Below are positions 33,775 to 45,983 of a stretch of 64,000 nucleotides of DNA, in pieces. A program made the translations under genes and the position numbers. This stretch comes from Anthopleura xanthogrammica (taxonomy: Eukaryota > Cnidaria > Anthozoa > Actiniaria > Actiniidae). The notes below the pieces were generated by a model. It searched no databases. It was not told the origin of the DNA and saw only the letters and a list, made by a program, of their open reading frames with translations. The DNA is taken from the NCBI GenBank assembly GCA_964019055.1, contig OZ025221.1, positions 2,401,713 to 2,465,712 on the forward strand, read 5' to 3'. Numbering within the stretch: position 1 is the stretch's first letter; each line of letters begins with the position of its first letter.

Positions 33775-34515
33775 GGCTACTTCTCTATGGGTTCTATAGT
33801 CTGTATAGGTTCTATGGGTTCTATAGTCGCTATAGGTTCTATGGGTTCTATAGTCGCTATAGGTTCTATGGGTTCTATAGTCTGTATAGGTTCTATGGGT
33901 TCTATAGTCGCTATAGGTTCTATGGGTTCTATAGTCTGTATAGGTTCTATGGGTTCTATAGTCGCTATAGGTTCTATGGGTTCTATAGTCTGTATAGGTT
34001 CTATGGGTTCTATAGTCGCTATAGGTTCTATGGGGTCTATAGTCGCTATAGGTTCTATGGGTTCTATAGTCTGTACAGGTTCTATGGGTTCTATAGTCGC
34101 TATAGGTTCTATGGGTTTTATAGTCGCTATAGGTTCTATGGGTTCTATAGTCGCTATGCTCCTTTCCGTAGTCTTCCCACAATCCCTTATGATCCCAGCG
34201 CGAGCTCGAGGTCAGGGTAAAATTTGCATATTTTTTATACATTTTTATGCAAATTTAACCCTGACCTCGACCTCATGCTCGGATCATAAGGGATTGTGGG
34301 AAGACTATGGAAAGGTCTATAGGTTCTATGGGTTCTATAGTCTGTATAGGTTCTATGGGTTCTATAGTCTGTATAGGTTCTATGGGTTCTATAGTCTGTA
34401 TAGGTTCTATGGGTTCTATAGTCTGTATAGGTTCTATGGGTTCTATAGTCTGTATAGGTTCTATGGGTTTTATAGTCGCTATAGGTTCCATTGGGTGTAT
34501 AGTCTCTATAGTTTA
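33775..34515 (+). repeat. Minisatellite, ttctatgggttctatagtc units, split by a MITE
   Basis: About 27-bp units combining ggttctatgggttctatagt with cgctata or ctgtata occur on both sides of a hairpin element at about 34,155-34,312. Left of the hairpin both types alternate. Right of it ctgtata units dominate. The long frames on both strands (MGSIVCIGS-type) are repeat artefacts. Confidence 0.93.
34155..34312. mobile_element. Hairpin MITE inside the minisatellite
   Basis: Arms agtcttcccacaatccctta and taagggattgtgggaagact, then gaggtcagggt and accctgacctc, tttgcat and atgcaaa, form a near-complete fold-back of about 155 bp around 34,233. Confidence 0.9.
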
Positions 34516-34519
34516 GAAG

Positions 34520-34522
34520 TAT

Positions 34523-34563
<41 letters not shown>

Positions 34564-35035
34564 CTTTTTGGAAAAAGTATGGCCGTTTCAAGTATATATA
34601 CAAGTATATCAAAAGTATATCAGAAATACTGGGATATCATCGCTGATATTTTTTTCGGGTTGCCTATCACTAGGGCTTTCTGAAAAAAATATCAGGAATG
34701 ACATCCCATAATTTCTGATGCACTTTTGATATACTTGTACATATACTTGAAACGGCCATAATTTTTGCAAAATGCTGTATATATATATATACATACTATA
34801 TATATATACAGCGTTATGTAGAAATTATGATCCTCTTGATATATATACAAGTATATCAAAAGTATGTCAGAAATTATGGGATATCATCGCTGATATTTTT
34901 TGGAGTTGCCTATCACTAGGGCTTTCTGAAAAAAATATCAGAATTGATACCCCATAATTTCTAATATACTTTTGATATACTTGTATATATATCAAGAGGA
35001 TAATAATTTCTGCATATCGCTGTATATATATTGAA
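34520..35035. mobile_element. Two adjacent fold-back elements flanked by TA repeats
   Basis: The first hairpin is about 34,558-34,788 (ggccgtttcaagtatata, acttgtacatata, cttgaaacggcc). The second is about 34,800-35,030 (tcctcttgatatatat, atatatatcaagagga). Both share acaagtatatcaaaagtat, gggatatcatcgctgatatt and gcctatcactagggctttct. They are sister copies separated by (TA)n. Confidence 0.88.
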
Positions 35036-35178
35036 GATTATAACCCAACGATGAATTTTCGCGCGCTGTCATTGGTTCAAATGGGTCACGTGCAGGACGG
35101 GTATCAGGCGATATCCCCCGTCCGAAGTGATATTCGTCCAGTAGAAGTCAAAAACGTCAAAAAAGAAAAGAAAAAAAC

Positions 35179-35300
35179 ATGGAAAACAAAGAAACTCGGT
35201 TTTTAGAAACAAGTGAGAGTAAAATACAAAGACTAGTTGAGAAAACTACGCCAGGAAACACGAAAAAATCTACAAAATATACTGTAAATGTCTTCAATGG
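35179..35300 (+). pseudogene. Possible first exon or remnant of a Crypton-related gene
   Basis: ATG at 35,179 opens METxETRFLETSES-like text and NTKKSTKYTVNVFNG, then a perfect gtaagc donor at 35,299. The NTKKxTKxxVNVF motif recalls the N-terminal part of Crypton/DUF3504-related proteins common in cnidarians (from memory). No downstream tyrosine-recombinase exon is recognised, so it is probably a transposon fragment. Confidence 0.35.
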
Positions 35301-35554
35301 TAAGCATCCATGTTGTTTCATGAATGAAGTTTTTGGTTTCTTTTCGAAATTGTTTTTATAAACTACTAAAAACCAACAAACAATTCGAAAACTAATGTTA
35401 AACAATAGAATAGAATGTAAAATAGCTTTCATTAATCAAAAGAATTGTTTTTATATCCAACTTGGAGACGAGAGAGAATTATTTTTTGAAAACTCTGGAG
35501 ATGATGAGTCGATGCAGTTTGCTGAATCCATTCCAGTGAAGTCGTTGGGTTATA

Positions 35555-35748
35555 AAATAAATAAACCCCTTCTGGCTCACTGGAATATCGTCTGATAATG
35601 TCCTTGGATGAGAAATGGTCCTCAAAATATCACATTTGCCCTCGAAGCTTCGCTTCTCGGCCAAATGTTCTTTTTTCGGACCATTTCTCATCCTCGGACA
35701 TTATCAGCCGATATCCCAGCCGCCAGAAGGGGTTTATTTACTAAATAG
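35555..35748. mobile_element. Hairpin MITE
   Basis: Arms aaataaaccccttctgg and ccagaaggggtttattt, gataatgtcc and ggacattatc, gatgagaaatggtcc and ggaccatttctcatc enclose a short centre at about 35,650. Confidence 0.9.
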
Positions 35749-36316
35749 TTTGAGAAAAAGGGTCTAAGCGCTGAAGACCCCTTTTATATGTGAGCTTTCA
35801 ATAAATACAAAATAATCAAGTAAAAGTGTTTCCTTTCACTGTAATACACTTTATTCCAATCCCTTACGCCACGCCCTTTATTTTTTTCTTCCTTAAAGGC
35901 CCTTTTACTAAAACAATCTTCATGTTACACCCCCTTATCTGCACTGTTTGACCAAAACACTTACCAAGCGGTACTAGATACCCTGAAAGATTGTTGATTT
36001 GTCTTGCGCAATCCTCAAACAGTTGACAATGAAACTAAAAAGGAAAGATCGATATGACGTGTTAATAAAATACAAAAATACTGTTCAAAAATCCAAATTT
36101 CGTCCCCTAGTAAAAGATGTCTATAATTTTCATGAAGAATAGTTTGAGAAAAAGGGTCTAAGCGCTGAAGACCCCTTTTATATGTGAGCTTTCAATAAAT
36201 ACAAAATAGTCAAGTAAAAGTGTTTCCTTTCATTGTAATACACTTTATTCCAATCCCTTACGCCACGCCCTTTATTTTTTCTTCCTTAAAGGCCCTTTTA
36301 CTAAAACAATCTTCAT
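35746..36316 (+). repeat. Direct repeat pair, about 175 bp, offset about 393 bp
   Basis: agtttgagaaaaagggtcta through ccttttactaaaacaatctt at about 35,748-35,925 recurs almost identically at about 36,141-36,315. The sequence between them is unrelated. Confidence 0.9.
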
Positions 36317-36489
36317 ACATATACATATATATATATTTTTTCAAGAAACATTTGTTACCAAGTTGTTCTAGAATACCTAATGAGGGTTTTTAACATGTTT
36401 GCAGTTGATTTGCTTCTTGTTTACTGTTTATTTTTTGGCTCGTGGTTGTATATCTGATACAACACGGCCACTCATATTGTATATATTAC

Positions 36490-38085
36490 TCTCTATATAG
36501 ATAGATATATAGATATATAGATACTTGAGTGTTATATACATTGGTAGTATATGGTATCTATAGACTCTCTATAGTTAAGGAATATAAAACGGCGCGCGTG
36601 TCTATATACTGTGATATAAACACGCTGGGAGCTGTAGAGCAAGAGAGAAGTCGTAGAGAAACACGAGGCGCAGCCGAGTGTTTCTTTGACTTCTCGAGTG
36701 CTCTACAGCTCCCAGAGTGTTTATATCACAGCATATAGACACAAGCGGACGTTTTATATTGCTTTTATAAAATATTTTGAACTATTTTACGACAATAAGC
36801 TGATGAAATTGAAATTCTCCCAACTTAGTATCAAAAACAAGGCTTGTACGCATGACAAAAGTTTCATTGACAGCAACCAAATTCCTTAGTACAGAAATGG
36901 AATTTAACGAGGCAAAATCATTGAAAACTCTTTCAAAATCACGGCGAGAAATGTTCTGAAATGTTAATGAAACTACTGTAAAGTCGAAGATGTAGTGAAA
37001 ATGAATTGAAGACGTGTTTTTATAAGATTAAACAGACGAGGTAAGGTTTGAACAGGGAATCTTTCAGCTCGTGGTGTACGCTTTGGCTGACGTTCACAAG
37101 CTACAAGGACTGTAAGTTTATTTATTTTACAAGAATTTAAAAAGCTTGGAGAAAAAACTGGGAAAAAGCTTTCTTTTCTGAGCTCTCGCTGTCTTTTTCT
37201 ACTTCATCTACAACAGTAAAGAGAGACAAATTTTTTCAGGTTAGTAGATTCATAGGATTTTTGAGCTTTAGCTTTTCTTTTCTCAGTCCTTGATGCTCCT
37301 GATCGCTGTATTTAACATCTGATTCGATAAACTAAAAATGATGGATTTCAATTTATCTAAAAACATCTGTTTTACGGGGGATTATTGAGATTTTTCAATG
37401 CAGTAGTAAATTTTTAGCAGCAAAGGTCGACTCTATTCCTTGCCTTCCTTGTTTTAGCTTTGCCGTAAAATATTCTCAGCTTTTTGTCAAGCTCTTCGTC
37501 ATTCATTAAGTAAAACTCAGTCAGAATACCGTTTTCTTTTCGCTAAGCTGTTAAAAATCACCATAAGTCCTTTTCAAAATTACTTTTTTAAATATATCTT
37601 GTTGTTGTTGTTTTTGAAGCTGATGGTGGTTGTTTCGTACGCCGAGTTTTAACTTTTCGTAATTATGACTTTTACGCCAAACGCCGTTTAATATAAATAA
37701 AAATCAAGGCTTTCATGAATAAAACATAGGTTTAAATTTATTATTTTATCTTAGTAGCACAGAATTTGCTTTCGAAAATGCACAATGTCCACTTAGCTTG
37801 GTATTTAGCTGAGATTGCAATGGATTTCTCCCTCTGATAGCTCAGAAAATCTTACTTTTTTATAGTTATTTTGCACTGTCACTTATTTTTCGTTTAATGA
37901 ATTGTTTCCTAGTATATTAAAGTCTTCGAAACAAAATTACGGCTCTACTTTAACGTTCAAATCATTTTCTTCCGTGATTTTTCGGTTTTTTTTTCCTCAA
38001 AAGGCTGAGCGTGTCTCTGTCCTCTGATATAAACACGGTAGTCAGCCAATCAGAGCGCGCGTAGTATCTCAAATATTTTATAAAT
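36490..38085. mobile_element. Composite fold-back element inserted in the 64-bp minisatellite
   Basis: One unit of the 64-bp repeat lies at about 36,500-36,565 and the array resumes at 38,086. Between them a long hairpin (36,575-36,765) has arms tgtctatatactgtgatata, gggagctgtagagc and gctctacagctccc, followed by about 1.3 kb of A/T-rich sequence ending in agccaatcagagcgcgcg. Related parts occur at 53.7-53.95 kb. Confidence 0.65.
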
Positions 38086-40640
38086 AGATATATAGATACT
38101 TGAGTGTTATATACATGGGTAGTATATGGTATCTATAGTCTCTATATAGATAGACATATAGATACTTGAGTGATATATACATGGGTAGTATATGGTATCT
38201 ATAGTCTCTATATAGATAGACATAGATATTTGAGTGATATATACATGGGTAGTATATGGTATCTATAGTCTCTATATAGATAGACATAGATATTTGAGTG
38301 ATATATACATGGGTAGTATATGGTATCTATAGACTCTATATAGATAGACATAGATATTTGAGTGATATATACATGGGTAGTATATGGTATCTATAGTCTC
38401 TATATAGATAGACATAGATATTTGAGTGATATATACATGGGTAGTATATGGTATCTATAGTCTCTATATAGATAGACAGATATTTGAGTGATATATACAT
38501 GGGTAGTATATGGTATCTATAGTCTCTATATAGTTAGACATAGATATTTGAGTGATATATACATGGGTAGTATATGGTATCTATAGTCTCTATATAGATA
38601 GACATAGATATTTGAGTGATATATACATGGGTAGTATATGGTATCTATAGTCTCTATATAGATAGACATAGATATTTGAGTGATATATACATGGGTAGTA
38701 TATGGTATCTATAGTCTCTATATAGATAGACATAGATATTTGAGTGATATATACATGGGTAGTATATGGTATCTATAGACTCTATATAGATAGACATAGA
38801 TATTTGAGTGATATATACATGGGTAGTATATGGTATCTATAGACTCTATATAGTTAGACATAGATATTTGAGTGATATATACATGGGTAGTATATGGTAT
38901 CTATAGTCTCTATATAGATAGACATAGATATTTGAGTGATATATACATGGGTAGTATATGGTATCTACAGTCTCTATATAGATAGACATAGATATTTGAG
39001 TGATATATACATGGGTAGTATATGGTATCTATAGTCTCTATATAGATAGACATAGATATTTGAGTGATATATACATGGGTAGTATATGGTATCTATAGTC
39101 TCTATATAGATAGACATAGATATTTGAGTGATATATACATGGGTAGTATATGGTATCTATAGACTCTATATAGTTAGACATAGATATTTGAGTGATATAT
39201 ACATGGGTAGTATATGGTATCTATAGTCTCTATATAGATAGACATAGATATTTGAGTGATATATACATGGGTAGTATATGGTATCTATAGTCTCTATATA
39301 GATAGACATAGATATTTGAGTGATATGTACATGGGTAGTATATGGTATCTATAGACTCTATATAGTTAGACATAGATATTTGAGTGATATATACATGGGT
39401 AGTATATGGTATCTATAGACTCTATATAGTTAGACAGATATTTGAGTGATATATACATGGGTAGTATATGGTATCTACAGTCTCTATATAGATAGACATA
39501 GATATTTGAGTGATATATACATGGGTAGTATATGGTATCTACAGTCTCTATATAGATAGACATAGATATTTGAGTGATATATACATGGGTAGTATATGGT
39601 ATCTACAGTCTCTATATAGATAGACATAGATATTTGAGTGATATATACATGGGTAGTATATGGTATCTACAGTCTCTATATAGATAGACATAGATATTTG
39701 AGTGATATATACATGGGTAGTATATGGTATCTATAGTCTCTATATAGATAGACATAGATATTTGAGTGATATATACATGGGTAGTATATGGTATCTATAG
39801 TCTCTATATAGATAGACATAGATATTTGAGTGATATATACATGGGTAGTATATGGTATCTATAGACTCTATATAGTTAGACATAGATATTTGAGTGATAT
39901 ATACATGGGTAGTATATGGTATCTATAGTCTCTATATAGATAGACATAGATACTTGAGTGATATATACATGGGTAGTATATGGTATCTATAGTCTCTATA
40001 TAGATAGACATAGATACTTGAGTGATATATACATGGGTAGTATATGGTATCTATAGTCTCTATATAGATAGACATAGATACTTGAGTGATATATACATGG
40101 GTAGTATATGGTATCTATAGTCTCTATATAGATAGACATAGATATTTGAGTGATATATACATGGGTAGTATATGGTATCTATAGACTCTCTATAGATAGA
40201 CATATAGATATTTGAGTGATATATACATGGGTAGTATATGGTATCTATAGTCTCTATATAGATAGACATAGATATTTGAGTGATATATACATGGGTAGTA
40301 TATGGTATCTATAGTCTCTATATAGATAGACATAGATACTTGAGTGATATATACATGGGTAGTATATGGTATCTATAGTCTCTATATAGATAGACATAGA
40401 TATTTGAGTGATATATACATGGGTAGTATATGGTATCTATAGTCTCTATATAGATAGACATAGATATTTGAGTGATATATACATGGGTAGTATATGGTAT
40501 CTATAGTCTCTATATAGTTAGACATATAGATACTTGAGTGATATATACATTGGTAGTATATGGTATCTATAGTCTCTATATAGTCTCTATATAGATAGAC
40601 ATAGACTATATAGATAGACATATAGATACTTGAGTGGTTG
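38086..40640 (+). repeat. 64-bp minisatellite, about 40 copies
   Basis: The unit contains tatttgagtgatatatacat, gggtagtatatggtatctat, agtctctatatagatagaca. Copies differ by few bases (agtctc or agactc, gatag or gttag). The last units near 40,570-40,630 are scrambled. Short minus-strand frames across it are artefacts. Confidence 0.97.
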
Positions 40641-41715
40641 ATATACTGAGAAAGAGCCTGGAAGACTGAAAGTCAACAACGCTCTCACTTTACTTTCCAG
40701 CGTCCGAAAGACACTTTTTATTTACCAACTGCATGATCGAATACTACGATACTTTATACAGTGTACAATTGTATCTTCAAAGCGTTAATCCTTTTATCCT
40801 ATTAAAATAGTATATTTGCGTGGTTAGCTGGTCGATCGAGGTTTTTAAAGAACAGAAAGCTAGAAGTTCATTCTTCCTTAATCAACACCATGTGTCATTT
40901 AGAACCTTGTATCTATTTTACATTCAGTTTCCTTCGAGGAAATAGTTCCGAAAAAAATAATCTAGGGTAATAAAGTATTTACTAGCACAAATTAATACGT
41001 AATACTTACTTTTAAGTAAGAAGAGCGGGAAGAACACGAAGGCACAACCACGATTCAAGCAGTTTCACTTTCGACCACAGGCAGCCCAAGCAATGCTTTT
41101 GTAAAGTCCTTTGTCTGGTTTTCCACAGGTAGCCCAAGCTATGGTTCTGAATATATATAGAGAGAATGTATGGCAGATCAAAAAATTTCTTTAAAATAAA
41201 ATAAATTTCATATTTTATTGTTTCTTTACCGGTATATCAATGTTTTATTGCATGTTTTGTGGTTTCCTGACGGTTTGGTTGCATTTTAAGGCGATTTTAG
41301 GAAATTTTATCTCCTCTCTAAAGACGCCGAAGTCAAGGTAGGAATCCTCGGACTCGGGTGCTTTGGTTCAACAGGCCGTAAATCGCCAGAAATCTGTTCC
41401 ACAGGGGAGGGTACATGACAAACGTTGACCTTTGCCTAGAGTAAAAACCGCTCGATGACAGCGAGAAACAAGACCAAGCTGAACGGAATGTAAAATTTAT
41501 GCAGAGGAAAACCAGAACGTTTAGAGCTCTATTTCGTAAACATTATCTAGAAATCTTGAATTATTTTTGGTTATATGGATACAGTGGCGGATCCAGAAGG
41601 ATTTCAAGGGGGTGACTGGTACCTCGCAAGGCATTACATAGTGTATTTTTTGCTCTTATCTTATCCTTTATTCTTATTATATTCAACTACAACTGTGTCT
41701 TTGTTCTGAAAAAAA
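40641..41715. other. No gene seen; short ccacaggcagcccaag motifs
   Basis: Non-coding. ccacaggcagcccaagc (about 41,077) and ccacaggtagcccaagc (about 41,127) are direct repeats that resemble the TIR of the element at 48,982-49,188. agtggcggatccagaagg near 41,584 is typical of a dispersed repeat boundary. Confidence 0.5.
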
Positions 41716-42030
41716 AAGGTAAAAAGGTAAGGTAGGTATATGTAGGTATAGGTAGGTAGGTAGGTAGGTAGGTATAGGTAGGTAGGTAAGTAGGTATATG
41801 TAGGTATAGGTCGGTAGGTGTAGGTAAGCAGGTAGGTAGGTAAGTAGGCATAGGTAGGTAGGTAGGTGAGGTAGGTATAGGTAGTTAGGTAGGTTGGTAG
41901 GCAGTAGGCAGGCAGGTAGTTAGGTAGGTGGTAGGTAGGTAGGTAGGCAGGTAATTAATAAGTGGGTGGATAGGTAGGTGGTTAGGTAGTTAAGTGGGTG
42001 GGTGGGTAGGTAGTTGTTTAAGTAGGTAGT
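41716..42030 (+). repeat. (GGTA)n degenerate microsatellite
   Basis: Tetranucleotide taggtaggtagg with tatag, aggt and gtgg interruptions. Confidence 0.93.
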
Positions 42031-42609
42031 GTCATATACTAGATAAAATTACGTCATTTTGCATAAGGTAAGTGCACGGGCTAGGGACCCCCAAGCATAG
42101 ATAGACACGTGCAATCGACCCAGAGTAATGGCGTCTTAGTAAAGACTCGTTTGTGTTATCCATATTAGTTTGCTTTTGACCATTCATCCACAACAGGTAG
42201 GTTGATTGGTTGGTACGTAGGTATGATGTAGTAACCTGGGTGCCAGTCACGTGACTAAAGCGCGGGCACCGAGAGAGCGGCCATGTTGTTTACTGAGTTC
42301 AATTGTTGTTCAGAATGAAGCGATAGATCGTACCAGTAGGAGTGTTACTTCATTATATTGGCGACGAGGAAAAATTCGAAGTCAGGACGAGGTATAGGAA
42401 GAAATATTGCCACCGAGACGGCCTATGAGAGCAAAAAACTGTCATGGCGACGTTCGGGAAAATCGACGAGTACGAAGAAACTGAAGACTGGGGTAATTAT
42501 GTAGAGAGACTCAATCATTACTCTGAGGCGAATGAGATTAAGGACAAAGGCAAGCAAAGAGCACTATTTTTGGCTAGTTTTGGAGCTCAATAATTAAACT
42601 TACAAGCTA

Positions 42610-43021
42610 ATGAGGAATTTAGTGATGCCTGAACTCCCAAGTGATAAGACCTACGACGAGTTGGTCCAGCGAATGAAGGAACACTACAAAACCAAACCCT
42701 CGGTTATAGTCCAACGCTTCAAATTCAATACACGCACTCAACAAAATGGTGAGTCAATCTCGACTTTTCTAGCGGAGCTAAGAAATATTTCAGAAGATTG
42801 TGAGTTTGGAGGAAATGCTACGAGACAGATTAGTTTGTGGCACGAATAACGAAAAAACCCAGAAAAGGCTACTAGCAGAATCCAAATTAAGCCTAAAAAA
42901 AGCGACAGATATCGCATTAGCAATAGAAATGGCTGAGAAAGATATCCTAGATTTACATAAGCTGCCACTACCCGTCATTCAAAACAGAATCAAACTCAGA
43001 GGTAAACAAATTACAAGCTAA
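42610..43021 (+). pseudogene. gag-like fragments of the Ty3/gypsy relic
   Basis: Overlapping frames at 42,610-42,849 and 42,800-43,021 carry gag-type capsid text (YDELVQRMKEHYKTKPS, NGESISTFLAELRNISEDC, then DRLVCGTNNEKTQKRLL). The shift between them shows at least one frame change. This is a degraded coding region. Confidence 0.75.
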
Positions 43022-43090
43022 GTCAGATAACCACAGGAAGCCCAACGTTATTGACAAGAAAGAGTGCTACCGCTGTGGTGGGCCACACGA

Positions 43091-43780
43091 CAGAAAAAGG
43101 CGTTCCAAGAGACTAAAGATATGTTACAATCTTCCCGCGTATTAATACATTTCGGCCCCAAAAAAGGACTGGTGATGTCATGTGATGCTTCACCCTATGG
43201 ACTCGGGGCCGTTTTGGCACACGTGATGGAAGATGGCTCAGAGAAACCAGTGTGTTACGCCTCGAGGACCCTGACCAAAGCAGAGCAATGGTACTCCCAA
43301 ATAGATACGGAAGGACTAGCAATGATGTTTGCAGTAAAAAAGTTCCACCAATTTATCTATGGGCGCCACTTCACCATCTACACCGATCACAAACCACTGC
43401 TGGGTTTGCTGAGTCCGGATAAAGCTGTCCCTCCCTTGGCATCAGGTAGAGTGCAAAGATGGGCACTGGCTCTGGCAGCATATGAGTACGAACTAGTTTA
43501 CAGACCAGGGAAGGAGAATGGTAATGCTGACGGCCGGACTCAGCCGATTACCACTCCCGGAGACACCGGAGACGACGCCGATCCCTGGGGAGATAATTCA
43601 TCTCCTGGAAACCATCAACAACAGTCCTGTTAACGCCACAAAGGTAAAGCACTGGACAGCCCGTGACCCAGTTTTGTCACGAGTATTGAAGTTTTTGCAG
43701 TATGGGTGGCCAGAACGGGTGGAGGACGATGCGTTGAAACCCTACTTCACGCGTCAAAATGAACCGAGTATCCATGCGTG
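43091..43780 (+). pseudogene. RNase H and linker fragment of the Ty3/gypsy relic
   Basis: The 43,064-43,633 frame contains the RNase H signature residues (SCDASPYGLGAVLAH, TDTEGLA-like QIDTEGLAMMFA, FTIYTDHKPLLGLL, YRPGKENGNADG). After a frame change, GWPERVEDDALKPYF (about 43,705-43,745) corresponds to the linker before the integrase zinc-binding domain. The sequence then ends. A frame shift near 43,540 separates the parts. Confidence 0.85.
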
Positions 43781-43790
43781 AATGTATGTT

Positions 43791-44290
43791 TTCGTTCCCA
43801 GGGATTCTCGAGTTTTCGTTATAGCTTTTTATTAGGAAAATATCTGAGAAGCCAAAAAGCAATACAAAAATGCCAAAAACAGCAAAATTACTGCAAAGTT
43901 AGGATCCATATTCGCATATGTTATAGAAATATGCCAGAACTAAATACTGTGGGCTTTACAAAGAATGCCAATCTTTCTCAAAGACGTTATATGCTTTTAT
44001 AGACAAGCTTGGCAAAGAGGTCGTAAAACAGCATAGAACGATTCATACGGTTTTAATAGAGTTTGAGCATTATAATAATTCGAATACTGTTACTACGGTT
44101 ACAACTTTAAGGAAAGGTGGAAAGACAAGTAACCAAAGACCAAAGTGAAGACAATTTTGATGAAAATTTCTCTATCGATCGACGAATACTGGCTGCTCGG
44201 TTCTCGCGGATGATAACACTAAACGTCACAGATGGCTTTTTGCCAGAGTAAATGAAGCTAGTCTTTACAGGAAGAGATGGTTGTGCAAGT
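43791..44290. other. No recognisable feature
   Basis: A short open stretch around 44,150-44,255 (SIDRRILAARFSR) is not assignable. Nothing else is seen. Confidence 0.4.
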
Positions 44291-44294
44291 GCAC

Positions 44295-45515
44295 TACGAG
44301 AACTGGAGATGACTCCTGTTGGACTCATAGTCTAGTTAAAAGACAATGGCAACAAAAAAAAAAAAAAGGCAAAAATATATTAAATAAGCTGCAAAATAAC
44401 TCGCTGTTTTAGCTGCTGGTTGATGATAATGATGGCTTTGTTGTTGCTGCTGCAGTTGTTGTTGCTTCTGCTGCTGTTTTTGCTGCTGCTGTCCTGCTGC
44501 TTCTGTTGCTAATGCTTCTGTTTGTTTCACGGAGGGTGCTTTCTCTCCACCATGGAGAGGGGAACACGGGTGGCGTAGCGGTTAGATCGCTCGCCTCCCA
44601 CCACTGCGTCCCGGGTTCGAGTGTCACCGCGCTCAGTTTCGTATGCGAGTATAGTGTTGCTTCTCTCCTGTGCTTCGAGGGTTTTTCTCCGGTTTTCCTT
44701 CCTCCGCAAAAATCATTTAAATTCTAATCCGATCTTTGTGCTTTCACCTAGTATGGAACTTAGAGTTCTGTGTGATTGTCCCATTACTCTGTGTCTGTGA
44801 TATAACAGCCAAAGTTAATAGATGTTTATAATCTCCATTTTTCGCCACTCTCTCCCACAAAGATTCCCCATGAGAATGGCAATTTTTTTAGTGATCTTTC
44901 ACCTGACTACAAGGATTTAGAGCCACATTTTTAACATAATACTCTTTAAAGGTGTCGACGGTGCCCCTGTGCTCTCTAATCCCTCTCTACATCAATAACA
45001 CTCCGTTTTAAGGATATTGTGTTGCTCAAGCTACACGGGCTAGAAGTACAGAGAACTTTACGTGATCACAAGGGGTCATACGTGCATTCAAAGTGGGGCT
45101 AAGCTGGTAAGTGCGCTGACAAGAGACCCGTAGTTCAGTCCTCAATGACTTTAAACTATTACTTCGACTCTTCTCCAACCAACTGACCACCTGCCAAACC
45201 AACCAACCAACCAAACGACTAACCAGTTTACCAATCGACTCAAAAGCAACAAACTATCTGAGCAAATAACTGACCAATTGACCAACCAACCTTGGAACTT
45301 CTGGTTAAATAGTTTATTTGTTTACTCAGTCTAAGTCAAGAAAATAATATGCTAAGAGATGCTACAACAATAAAATACCATTTGGTACCAAACATTGTAA
45401 ATTGATTCAATATATATTAATAGCTATGGAACTTAACAAGGATATAGAGATCAAACTTAAAAAAAATTCTCATTGGTTCTGTGGTGTCAGCTGAGGAAAG
45501 TACAAGAAAGTTTTC
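44295..45515 (+). repeat. Segmental duplication, copy B (decayed 3' end of the receptor gene)
   Basis: It starts with the last-exon tail text gaactggagatgactcctgt and follows copy A (30.3-31.5 kb) in order. It differs by many substitutions and by a SINE inserted at about 44,556-44,840. The coding tail carries a stop after LIV. Confidence 0.75.
44556..44840 (+). mobile_element. tRNA-derived SINE
   Basis: A-box-like tggcgtagcgg (about 44,571) and B-box gggttcgagtg (about 44,612) at tRNA spacing are followed by a non-tRNA body (tttctccggttttccttcct, ccgcaaaaatc). It lies within duplication copy B and is absent from copy A. Confidence 0.85.
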
Positions 45516-45737
45516 CAAATCCTGTGCAACCTAGAAAAATATGAGAAGTTTTAACAGGTAAAGTTCTAATTGTTACTTTTAGATGTGAAGTATTGTTTAA
45601 TAACGGATATTTAATGACATTTGTGTCAATTGGTCACGAGGATAAATATTTATGCTAGTTTATAACAATGTTATAACTGGATGTGGTTGGAAGTTCAGAA
45701 GAGGAGGGAATGAGGATGGAGTGTCAGGAGTTGCATG

Positions 45738-45843
45738 GGCAGGGCAGGGCAGGGCAGGGCAGGGCAGGGCAGGGCAGGGCAGGGCAGGGCAGGGCAGGGC
45801 AGGGCAGGGCAGGGCAGGGCAGACTAAAGCAAAGCAAAGCAAA
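45738..45843 (+). repeat. Pentanucleotide array (GGGCA)n then (GCAAA)n
   Basis: About 17 gggca units pass into three gcaaa-type units. The GRAGQ-type and PALPC-type frames are artefacts. Confidence 0.95.
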
Positions 45844-45921
45844 TCAGAGCAGAGGTGTAAGAATAGCAGAGGACATGACAGAACATGACAGGAGAAGGTT
45901 TTTATTTATGGAGGTATGTAC

Positions 45922-45983
45922 CTGGATATTCTTCATCATGAAAGCAACTTATAATCCATTCACATTCGGCTTTTGTTTCCATA
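45922..45983 (-). CDS. RRM gene exon 5 (end of RRM)
   Basis: 62 nt, phase 2-1, between ttttttcag and gtacat. It encodes [20 protein letters not shown], completing helix 2 of the RRM. Preferred over the frame at 46,406-46,597, which does not continue the fold. Confidence 0.7.

Larger units (their letters stand above)
42290..43790 (+). mobile_element. Decayed Ty3/gypsy-type LTR retrotransposon with internal deletion
   Basis: attggcgacgagg at about 42,358-42,370 looks like the boundary between LTR and primer-binding site. A gag-like frame starts at ATG 42,444 and is broken by a stop near 42,590 and a further frame change. A zinc-knuckle start (CYRCGG) lies at about 43,066. The sequence then jumps directly into the RNase H domain. 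Protease, most of reverse transcriptase, integrase and a 3' LTR are not seen. Non-functional relic. Confidence 0.85.

Noticed and set aside
33766..34683. 305-codon frame MGSIVCIGS-type
   Set aside because: Minisatellite of about 27 bp (multiple of 3) that happens to stay open, interrupted by a MITE; not a protein.
44107..44328. Minus-strand frame as the missing last exon of the RRM gene
   Set aside because: No motif continuity and it overlaps the duplicated receptor tail on the other strand.
44565..44625. Functional tRNA gene
   Set aside because: A and B boxes are present, but the arms do not close into a full cloverleaf by eye and a SINE body follows.
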